Source: Gracilibacter sp. (GTDB lineage Bacteria > Bacillota > Desulfitobacteriia > Desulfitobacteriales > Syntrophobotulaceae). From it: a stretch of DNA of 40,984 nucleotides. The first letter of the stretch is position 1, and each line of letters begins with the position of its first letter. Shown here in pieces: positions 1 to 6,349 of this stretch. The stretch covers positions 1 to 40,984 of the forward strand of contig JAGXFZ010000126.1 in the NCBI GenBank assembly GCA_024637055.1. Direction: 5' to 3'. The position numbers and the translations under genes were made by a program. The notes under the pieces are model-generated. The model was not told the origin of the DNA, did not search any database, and saw nothing but the letters and a program-made list of their open reading frames with translations.

Positions 1-2
1 CA

Positions 3-101
3 GGGACACCTGGTGGAATAGGGTCAATGCAACCAGGAGATAAAGTGGAAGCTTATGTAGAGAAGATAGGGACATTGACGAATACTATAGCTTTGCCATA
101 A
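3..101 (+). CDS. Fumarylacetoacetate hydrolase family protein, C-terminal fragment
   Basis: Only the last 32 codons lie in the window; the gene begins upstream of position 1. The readable tail starts GTPGGIGSMQPGD and continues with VEAYVEKIGTLTN before a TAA at 99-101. GTP-GGIG-x(2)-PGD followed by a strand carrying 'IGxLxN' is the typical end of the FAH/2-hydroxyhepta-2,4-diene-1,7-dioate isomerase fold (seen plus family knowledge). Such enzymes hydrolyse or isomerise C-C bonds of acylpyruvate-type diketo acids using a divalent metal. The substrate cannot be told from the tail. Confidence 0.75.
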   Translation, partial: GTPGGIGSMQPGDKVEAYVEKIGTLTNTIALP

Positions 102-112
102 ATATGTGATTG

Positions 113-288
113 CATATTTACATATTACCCGCTCACCACGCGCCGAAGCTATTCACTTGCTGATACAGCTACTGCACCTAAACCTCTGGGTAATACCTGA
201 TGTTAACCACGGTGCAGCTTAACGCTGTATCAGCTGCGTTCTCGACGCTTCTCTGCTCTAAAGGTTCGCTAAGTAATATGTAAATATA
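113..288. repeat. 176-bp nested palindromic element (MITE/REP-like), copy 1
   Basis: The ends are 16-bp inverted repeats matching at 15 of 16 positions (113-128, CATATTTACATATTAC, against 273-288). Inside are a perfect 11-bp pair GCTGATACAGC/GCTGTATCAGC (159-169 and 224-234) and a perfect 7-bp pair CTGCACC/GGTGCAG (172-178 and 211-217). No open reading frame is visible inside. A 32-bp stretch near its right end (245-276) recurs exactly at 27111-27142. It lies between a gene end on each side. No clear target-site duplication was found. Confidence 0.7.
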
Positions 289-310
289 TCCATAACAAAG
301 ATTTAGATTT

Positions 311-352
311 AGTAGGGGCGTAACGAAACTTAGGTTTCGGTACGCCCCTACT
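311..352. repeat. Short palindromic hairpin between convergent genes
   Basis: An 18-19 bp stem (312-329 against 334-351, one mismatch, plus an A-T pair) closes on a 4-base loop; the arms carry GTAGGGGCG and CGCCCCTAC. It sits between the ends of a plus-strand gene and the minus-strand thioredoxin-like gene, so it could stop transcription from either side, although no run of T follows. It may also be one copy of a dispersed palindromic repeat. Function is inferred. Confidence 0.55.
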
Positions 353-390
353 TAAATAGGTTACGAGCTGAAAAAGCTGATTCTCCAAAT

Positions 391-897
391 TTATTGAAGC
401 TTTTCTATTGCATCTCTCATTTCTTCCTCAGTCATAAGTCCTTCTTTTTTAGTAACTATCTTACCTTCTTTATTGATAAAGAAAGAAACAGGGATAGAAG
501 CCGTCTTATATTGACGAGAGACTTCCATCTCTAAGTCTAGTAAAACGGGAAAGGTATAGCCATTTGACTTCATGTACTCTTCAACTGTAGCCTTATCTTC
601 TCCAGTATTAATGGTAAGTAAAACTAAACCTTTATCATTATATTCTTGATATATTTTTTCAATAGATGGCATTTCTTCAGTACAGGGATCACACCACGAA
701 GCCCAGAAGTTAAGATAAATATTCTCACCGACATAATCAGAGAGAGTAATCATGTCTCCATTTGTATCGGGAAGGGTAAAGTCTTTGGCTTCTTGTTTAA
801 AGCCTATGGCTGAACATCCGCTCAGAATAAGAGGGACACAAACTAGAATCAGAAGTATTAGCTTAATTCTAGTTTGCTTTGGTACAGTACTTCTCAT
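391..897 (-). CDS. TlpA/ResA-like thioredoxin-fold lipoprotein
   Basis: A 168-residue membrane-anchored thiol-disulfide oxidoreductase facing outside the cell. The first 28 residues form a lipoprotein signal with a lipobox ending LSGC (lipid-bearing C28). The thioredoxin-like domain follows, with active site WCDPC (C69, C72) and the cis-proline region TASIPVSFF. Families of this type (TlpA, ResA, CcdA partners) reduce cysteines of exported proteins, often apocytochrome c. A GGAGG site lies just upstream of the ATG. It is followed in the same direction 57 bp behind by no partner; upstream is the flavo-diiron gene on the same strand, which may be cotranscribed. The actual client is unknown. Confidence 0.88.
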   Translation of the reverse strand: MRSTVPKQTRIKLILLILVCVPLILSGCSAIGFKQEAKDFTLPDTNGDMITLSDYVGENIYLNFWASWCDPCTEEMPSIEKIYQEYNDKGLVLLTINTGEDKATVEEYMKSNGYTFPVLLDLEMEVSRQYKTASIPVSFFINKEGKIVTKKEGLMTEEEMRDAIEKLQ

Positions 898-954
898 TAT
901 TATTCCTCCATAATAATCTCACTTCACTCTATTACCATTGCAGTTAAACAACCG

Positions 955-2118
955 TTAGATTATTTTTTCTTCTAATTCGATCATTGTTTTTTCTAGCTGT
1001 TCTTCATCTGGGATGTACTGAATTCTGATATTGTCCAGGGTATCAAAGCCGCAGTCCTTTAGATATTGTTCTACTTGTCCTACACTCTGGCCACTCCAAC
1101 CGTAGGAACCGAAAGCAAGACCTATCCTATTTTTTGGTGCGAGACCTTTAAGGTAAGTCAGGAAGCTTGCTACGTTAGGCATAAGATTATTATTAAGAGT
1201 TGGAGATCCTACACAAATATATTTAGCAGTTTGGACCTCTGTCATAATGTCGGAGATGTGATTATCTTTCAGGCTCATCAATCGGGTTTTGAAACCTTTA
1301 TTGTCAAAGGCGTTCATAATCTTTTCCGCTATTATCTCGGTGGACTGCCACATGGTATCGTAGATTATGACAGCCTTATCTTCTGTGGTATTAGTACACC
1401 ATTTATCGTATTCGCCAAGGATAGCAGGCAAGCTAGCACGCCAGAGAATACCGTGACTGGGGGCTATAATATCTAATTCTAAATCAGCAAGGGCACCGAG
1501 TGCTTTTTTGACCTGGGTACCAAAGGGTAAAACGATATTAGCATAATATTTTTTAGCTTCTTCCATCACTATACCAAGAGAAAGCTGATCATCAAACCTT
1601 TCCGAAGATGCGATGTGCTGTCCGAAAGCATCGTTGGAAAAGAGAATTTTGTCTTCGGGAAGATAAGTAACCATATTATCAGGCCAATGTAACATTGGAG
1701 TGTGGACAAAAGCTAAGTTTCGTTTTCCAATATTCAAGACTTCACCTGTTTTGGTAACTTGGAAGTTCCAGTCTTCTTTATAGTGTGCTTTGAGACCTTT
1801 TTCTCCGCTAGGGGTGGTAAAAAGAGTAGCATTTTTTGCTATAGCCATGATATCAGGGAGACTTCCAGAATGATCCGGTTCCACATGGTTGGAAACCACA
1901 TAATCGATATCTGCTGGATCAATTATTTCAGATATCCGTTCTAGCATTTCGTCGAATAGGTGGTACTTGACTGTATCGATCAGCGTAATCTTCTCATCGA
2001 TAATCAGGAATGCATTATATGTAGTGCCACGCTGAGTCAGATAACCATGGAAATTTCTAATGCTCCAGTCGATAGAGCCTACCCAATAGATATTATCCTT
2101 AAGCTTGATAGGTTTCAT
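955..2118 (-). CDS. fprA: A-type flavoprotein (flavo-diiron protein, FprA family)
   Basis: A 387-residue cytoplasmic enzyme that reduces O2 to water and/or NO to N2O, protecting anaerobes. The N-terminal metallo-beta-lactamase-like domain (about 1-245) has all expected diiron ligands: HVEPDH (H78, E80, D82), H144, D163 and H222. The C-terminal flavodoxin domain (about 250-387) starts at IIYDTMWQSTEIIAEKI, the FMN phosphate loop. Length is normal for a class A protein with no fused rubredoxin; electrons presumably come from a separate rubredoxin or coenzyme F420-free donor. An AGGTG site precedes the ATG. Whether O2 or NO is the preferred substrate cannot be read from the sequence. Confidence 0.93.
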   Translation of the reverse strand: MKPIKLKDNIYWVGSIDWSIRNFHGYLTQRGTTYNAFLIIDEKITLIDTVKYHLFDEMLERISEIIDPADIDYVVSNHVEPDHSGSLPDIMAIAKNATLFTTPSGEKGLKAHYKEDWNFQVTKTGEVLNIGKRNLAFVHTPMLHWPDNMVTYLPEDKILFSNDAFGQHIASSERFDDQLSLGIVMEEAKKYYANIVLPFGTQVKKALGALADLELDIIAPSHGILWRASLPAILGEYDKWCTNTTEDKAVIIYDTMWQSTEIIAEKIMNAFDNKGFKTRLMSLKDNHISDIMTEVQTAKYICVGSPTLNNNLMPNVASFLTYLKGLAPKNRIGLAFGSYGWSGQSVGQVEQYLKDCGFDTLDNIRIQYIPDEEQLEKTMIELEEKII

Positions 2119-2168
2119 ATCTTAGAATCACCTCATATATCTTTAGTATTATTAATTACTTATTTCGT

Positions 2169-2177
2169 ATTATAACA
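2169..2177 (-). promoter_or_regulatory. Extended -10 promoter candidate for the flavo-diiron gene
   Basis: Read on the minus strand the sequence is TGTTATAAT, an extended -10 element (TGnTATAAT), about 50 bp before the start codon. No good -35 box lies 17 bp upstream, which is tolerable for an extended -10 promoter. Inferred from consensus only. Confidence 0.4.
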
Positions 2178-2229
2178 TTTTTTGATTCTGGAGTCTTGGA
2201 AATCAAGGTAAAATATGTTAAATGGGGTA

Positions 2230-2961
2230 TTAGGATTTACTATTGAATGGACTAACTTGGACTTCTAAGCTAAATAAAAAAGGGTAATTCCTATTTAAGT
2301 GTTCTAAATAATTCAGCCATTCTACGATAAGATGTCTATATATCCGTTTAATATCACCTGCTAGGTGTTCAATATCAGATTCCGAGAGCTCACAACTTGC
2401 GGTTCTGTGTATAAGCTCTTCAGATAGGTGGAAAGTAGCTAGCAAAAGGTTGGTAAAAGACTGATCTTCTAAGAGATTGGGGTTTTGTAACAGTTGGACC
2501 AAAAAATCTCTTTTATTAATAAGTAATTCATGAACCTCGTCAAGGCTGCAAGTTACGCCTATCTCAAAATTGGTACTTCTGATTTTTGCTTTAGCTAACT
2601 GAAAAGATTGGACTGTCCATTTATCTGTGATAACCAGTTGTTTATCAACATCCTGAATATTATGGCAGAAAGCTGATAGTAGAGTTAGTAACTGTTTACC
2701 AACTTCAGTGTAGAAAACTCCAATAATCATATTCTTCTTACGTTCATTAATCTTGTGTTCTCTTTGCGTAAGTAAACTATCCAACAAAAGTGAAGTGAAG
2801 ATTACGTATATAGGAAGGAAAGCGAACTTAAGAATAAAACTATCAAGGATATAATCTAATTCCCCTAAAAATAAGTAATATAAGAAATAGATTATAAAAG
2901 ATATAGCGAAGAAAAGGAGAATCATCCATCGGTTATCATAGTATTTCTTCAATTTTTTCAT
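2230..2961 (-). CDS. Hypothetical two-span membrane protein
   Basis: A 243-residue protein not recognised as a known family. Two hydrophobic segments lie near residues 13-32 and 40-64 with a short loop between; the rest (about 70-243) is a mixed-charge, probably helical cytoplasmic domain rich in Leu, His and Glu. An AGGGAGT ribosome site precedes the ATG. It stands alone between the flavo-diiron gene (same strand, 111 bp away) and the divergent Panacea gene. No catalytic motif is visible. Confidence 0.7.
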   Translation of the reverse strand: MKKLKKYYDNRWMILLFFAISFIIYFLYYLFLGELDYILDSFILKFAFLPIYVIFTSLLLDSLLTQREHKINERKKNMIIGVFYTEVGKQLLTLLSAFCHNIQDVDKQLVITDKWTVQSFQLAKAKIRSTNFEIGVTCSLDEVHELLINKRDFLVQLLQNPNLLEDQSFTNLLLATFHLSEELIHRTASCELSESDIEHLAGDIKRIYRHLIVEWLNYLEHLNRNYPFLFSLEVQVSPFNSKS

Positions 2962-3181
2962 ATTTACTCCCTGAAAATCATTATTAGAAAAAGTTCTCCA
3001 GCAACAGGGATAATCCTCTTTTGCTATTTTAAGAGAACACCGGATTAATAATTAATAAAATAATTTTTGACAACATCATCATTATAGAGGTAAAAGCATA
3101 AATAATCCAAGGATAAATGGAGTATAGCAAGCATAAAGATTAAGGAAGTACATATTCAACATGAATAGCGGAGGAGATATA

Positions 3182-3637
3182 ATGGTTTATAAGATTGCTG
3201 ATGCTATGCTATCTATCGATTCTATATCGAGACCAAAGTTACAGAAACTTTGTTACTATGCTTATGCTTGGTATATTACGTTCTTCGGGGAAAGACTATT
3301 CAGTCAGCTTCTCATGGCAGGAGAGAGGGGACCCATATGTCTCGAATTAGAGGCAAAATATGAGGAATTTGAAAAAGATCATATCCCAAAGATCGATAAA
3401 AAGCTTTTTGAAGTTATACCCGATGCAGAATTGAGAGAATTTCTTATAGCTATTTATGATGCACATGGAGAATTAACTGAGGAACAGCTTGAAACTATGG
3501 TCTGTATGGAAGACCCATGGATAAATGCACGAGCTAGAGAAGGAGAACTCAGCTGTATCTATATAGATGAAGAAATAATAGAATGGCAGACTACCAAAGT
3601 ATTAAGAGAGTTAAAGAACGATAATTACTCCATATAA
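3182..3637 (+). CDS. Panacea-domain (SocA/GepA-like, DUF4065) protein
   Basis: A 151-residue soluble protein. The start is placed at the second in-frame ATG because GGAGGAG lies at the right distance before it, whereas the ATG at 3161 has no such site. The hallmark is the N-terminal PKLQKLCYYAYAWYITFFGE stretch followed by AGERGPICLELEAKYEEF, which matches the Panacea pattern KLqKLlYya...GPv...ly. In known systems Panacea is the antitoxin domain of varied toxin-antitoxin modules, or the ClpXP adaptor SocA. Here no toxin gene is adjacent: the upstream gene is divergent and membrane-bound. The role of this solo copy is unknown. Confidence 0.82.
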   Translation: MVYKIADAMLSIDSISRPKLQKLCYYAYAWYITFFGERLFSQLLMAGERGPICLELEAKYEEFEKDHIPKIDKKLFEVIPDAELREFLIAIYDAHGELTEEQLETMVCMEDPWINARAREGELSCIYIDEEIIEWQTTKVLRELKNDNYSI

Positions 3638-3657
3638 TATCTAAGAAAGATTACCCA

Positions 3658-3720
3658 TAAAGTTAGGGACGGTTCTTTACTTTACAAAAAATGTAAAGTA
3701 AAGAACCGTCCCTAACTTTA
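3658..3720. repeat. Perfect 29-bp inverted repeat with 5-base loop
   Basis: The arms 3658-3686 and 3692-3720 are exact reverse complements around AAAAA; they contain TTAGGGACGGTTCTTTAC. It starts 20 bp after the Panacea stop codon. There is no T-run, so it is a poor intrinsic terminator. The motif AGGGACGGTTCTT is familiar from short dispersed palindromes in clostridial genomes (family knowledge, not checked here). Confidence 0.8.
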
Positions 3721-3726
3721 CTTCCA

Positions 3727-3762
3727 AACAAGATAGCAAGCCTTTTGGCTTGCTATCTTGTT
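3727..3762 (+). terminator. Stem-loop terminator candidate after the Panacea gene
   Basis: A perfect 16-bp stem (3727-3742 against 3747-3762) with a TTTT loop; the arms hold AGATAGCAAGCC and GGCTTGCTATCT. It ends in TTGTTATT, a weak T-tract. It lies 90 bp after the Panacea stop and 77 bp before the YibE/F start, so it probably separates these two plus-strand genes. Confidence 0.55.
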
Positions 3763-3838
3763 ATTGTGAGACAAGTTTGGTAATATTAAAAATTGAGATA
3801 CATCAAATGAACTTACTTTTTGTTGAAGGAGAATCTAC

Positions 3839-4993
3839 ATGCCTATAAAGAAAAATCAAGGACCTAAGATACATATCATTTTACTAATATTACTTCTTAC
3901 ATTAATAGTTTTTCCTTTGCCTTCATTTGCGCAGGGAGAAGAAGAAATGATGCCACCAGAACCGCAAACTGTCAGAGGGAAGATTTTGCAGATTACTGAA
4001 GATGAAAGTGTAGAGAAACAGCCTAGTTATGGAGACTACGAAGTAACCTATTATCAAGTTATGGTTGAGGTTCTCTCAGGCGAACATAAGGGAGAAATAA
4101 TACCTTCCCAGCATATTACTGATGAGAGAATGTTATATAAGTTAGAAATAGATGAAGGGGACGAAGTACTCATCTATCTGGAAACAGATGAGTCTGGAGA
4201 AGTCTACAACGCTAATATAGCGGAGATTTATAGACAGAAATACTTGCTCTATCTCACTATACTATTTCTTCTGTCCTTGATTATTTTCGGTGGAATCAAA
4301 GGTTTGAAAACAATAGTAACGCTTGCCATCACTGGCCTTGCAGTTATTAAGATCTTACTTCCAGGACTTGTAGCTGGTTATAATCCTATCCTTCTAACTG
4401 TTGGAATATGTGCGGTGGTTACTGCTTTTACTTTGGTAATTGTTAGTGGTCTGAACAAAAAGACTATTGCAGCCATTATTGGAACCACAGGCGGTGTTTT
4501 GGCCGCAGGTATTATAGCATTAATATTTAGTTCTCTAAGTAAACTTACCGGCTTGGGTCAGCAGGAAGCTCAGATGCTGTTGTTTATTCCTCAAGAGACA
4601 GGATTCAACTTTAAAGGCTTACTGTTTGCAGGAATCATCATTGGTGCTCTCGGTGCTGTCATGGATGTAGGTATGTCCATCGCTTCATCAATGAGTGAGA
4701 TCAAGATAATTAAACCTAATATTGGATCAAAAGAATTGATGGGAGCAGGAATGAATGTCGGTCGCGATATCATGGGGACCATGTCTAACACGCTGATTTT
4801 AGCTTATGTGGGAGCTTCATTACCTTTACTACTTTTATTCTTTGCCAATAATATCCCTGTAACTGAATTTGTCAATTGGGAAACTATATCTGCGGAAATC
4901 GTGAGGGCTCTTTCAGGTAGCATAGGACTAATCCTGACCATACCTTTAACTGCTATTACATTTATAGCTTTGAGTAGACAAACTAAGGAATAA
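3839..4993 (+). CDS. YibE/F family membrane protein
   Basis: A 384-residue integral membrane protein. Residues 10-32 are a signal-like hydrophobic stretch ending PSFAQ; residues 40-130 form an exported, beta-rich OB-like domain (VRGKILQI, GDEVLIYLE); the remainder holds about seven to eight membrane segments with Gly-rich repeats such as IIGTTGGVLAAGIIAL and GIIIGALGAVMDVGMSIASS. This layout is that of YibE/F proteins, whose transport activity is undefined. AAGGAG lies 9 bp before the ATG. Its TAA abuts the stop codon of the minus-strand lipoprotein gene with no base between. Confidence 0.88.
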   Translation: MPIKKNQGPKIHIILLILLLTLIVFPLPSFAQGEEEMMPPEPQTVRGKILQITEDESVEKQPSYGDYEVTYYQVMVEVLSGEHKGEIIPSQHITDERMLYKLEIDEGDEVLIYLETDESGEVYNANIAEIYRQKYLLYLTILFLLSLIIFGGIKGLKTIVTLAITGLAVIKILLPGLVAGYNPILLTVGICAVVTAFTLVIVSGLNKKTIAAIIGTTGGVLAAGIIALIFSSLSKLTGLGQQEAQMLLFIPQETGFNFKGLLFAGIIIGALGAVMDVGMSIASSMSEIKIIKPNIGSKELMGAGMNVGRDIMGTMSNTLILAYVGASLPLLLLFFANNIPVTEFVNWETISAEIVRALSGSIGLILTIPLTAITFIALSRQTKE

Positions 4994-6022
4994 TTATTTG
5001 TCCTCTTCATCTATCTTATCGTATTCTCTAGAATACTCCTGGTTCAGTACATCTGTATCGGGGGTACGATAACCATAGCCATCACCTCTAGGAACATCTA
5101 ATGAAGTGTTCTTATTATTCTTATAATAAATCTTCCTAACCTCTTCGTTAACTCCTCCAGCGGGATTTACGGTGCGGACCATCAATTGGTTCGGACCGGG
5201 ATTAAGAGCAACTTCGCAAGCGAAGATACCGTTAGAACCTACCTCGCTTATGCTCACTAAACTGAGAACTTCGTTACTATTGGAATTAAAATAATCATTA
5301 AAAACTTGAACTAAGCAATAAGGATCCGTGAAGCCATTGATCACGATTCTATCAGAAGTTATAAAACCAGGCTCCTCTGGTAAAGTGACAATAAGAGTCG
5401 GCCGCTTCAGAGGATATACGACATCGATTCTTTTTTGAATCGTAGTGGTTCTACCTTCTCTATTTGAAGCGACAATATTTAAAATATGGTTACCTTGATA
5501 ACGAATAATATCTGTCATGAAACTACCATCCTCTTTGACTAAGATAGGAAACCCATCTATAGTCACTTTATTCCCAGGATTAGTTTGTCCTTTGAATATG
5601 ATGTGACTAGAACTATACCTATCTTCTAATCCTACCCAAAGTTCAGGATCAGGAATCTCAGGTATATATTCTACGTATTTATTCTTCTGAAGTCTGGCAT
5701 TTTGGGATACTTCTTTGATAGTGATGATATTTGATCCTTCAGTTAGTTCTAAAATAGCTGTAAAACCGCCGTCTGGACTCACGGTTTGTTCATCTCCATT
5801 AATATAGATTCTATTTCCGGGTGAAGTCTGTCCCGGAACAGTTAAGAGAGCTTTGTTCGTTGACTTCGGAGGATCAAATAAGAGCCTTATTGGCTTTTCT
5901 ATGTCATCCCTGTCCTCTAGGTGGACAGGTGTAGGTGTAAAGTCATGATCACTGACGGATATGGCAGAACAACCTCCAAGTATGAAGATACAAAGAATAA
6001 GTAAATTAATTTGCTTTATCAT
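4994..6022 (-). CDS. Lipoprotein with three Ig-like/glucodextranase-B-like repeats
   Basis: A 342-residue predicted cell-surface lipoprotein. The ATG at 6022 is preferred because AGGAG sits 5 bp before it; the in-frame GTG 6 bp further out overlaps that site. Lipobox ILGGC gives lipid-bearing C18. Three beta-sandwich repeats follow, each with a turn like GQTSPGNRIYING, GQTNPGNKVTIDG and GFTDPYCLVQVF, and then 'DGGFT/DGSFM/NGIFA' and 'GSNIITI/GNHILNI/GPNQLMV'. These repeats resemble Ig-like domains of surface enzymes and binding proteins. No enzymatic domain is present; the C-terminus is charged and Tyr/Asp-rich. Function unknown, possibly wall or spore-surface binding. Confidence 0.75.
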   Translation of the reverse strand: MIKQINLLILCIFILGGCSAISVSDHDFTPTPVHLEDRDDIEKPIRLLFDPPKSTNKALLTVPGQTSPGNRIYINGDEQTVSPDGGFTAILELTEGSNIITIKEVSQNARLQKNKYVEYIPEIPDPELWVGLEDRYSSSHIIFKGQTNPGNKVTIDGFPILVKEDGSFMTDIIRYQGNHILNIVASNREGRTTTIQKRIDVVYPLKRPTLIVTLPEEPGFITSDRIVINGFTDPYCLVQVFNDYFNSNSNEVLSLVSISEVGSNGIFACEVALNPGPNQLMVRTVNPAGGVNEEVRKIYYKNNKNTSLDVPRGDGYGYRTPDTDVLNQEYSREYDKIDEEDK

Positions 6023-6349
6023 AGGCACTCCTATCCATAGGAAAATAATCCCATATGATAAAGCTTATGACACATATTAAATATAAATACATATTATTTG
6101 TACTGAAAGTAACTACTTATGCTACTAAAGTCCCTATAAAAAATAAGACCTGAATATCTAAAAGCAAAATAACGCTTTAGATATCGGGTTTTTTGTAAAT
6201 ATATGACGGAAATAAATTTACAAAAAAATAGAAAATTTTATTAAATCTAGCAGGTAATAGTCCTATAACTGTCGAACTAAACAAAAAATGTTATTATGTA
6301 AAAAAATTCCTTTGACAAATATTATTAAAGAAGGATTGGTATCTGTCTT
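6023..6349. other. Divergent intergenic region with an internal bidirectional hairpin
   Basis: AT-rich, 327 bp, between the lipoprotein gene (minus) and the GGDEF/HD-GYP sensor gene (plus). It contains a strong terminator-like hairpin (6149-6193), unexpected between divergent genes, and a possible extended -10 TGTTATTAT near 6291-6299 for the sensor gene. No coding frame, and nothing resembling the conserved GEMM cyclic-di-GMP aptamer, was seen. Confidence 0.5.
6149..6193. terminator. Bidirectional intrinsic terminator-like hairpin
   Basis: A 15-bp stem with two single-base bulges (6149-6165 against 6173-6187; ATATCTAAA pairs with TTTAGATAT) is followed on the plus strand by TTTTTT; on the minus strand it is followed by TCTTATTTTTTA. 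The plus-strand form looks like a genuine intrinsic terminator, yet no annotated gene ends here. Confidence 0.6.

Noticed and set aside
113-352. CRISPR array
   Set aside because: The repeats are inverted palindromes of differing sequence, not direct repeats with regular spacers.
3067-3072. TTGACA promoter for the Panacea gene
   Set aside because: No acceptable -10 hexamer at 16-18 bp spacing.
6023-6349. Cyclic-di-GMP riboswitch before the GGDEF gene
   Set aside because: No conserved aptamer core seen; only a terminator-like hairpin, far upstream and bidirectional.
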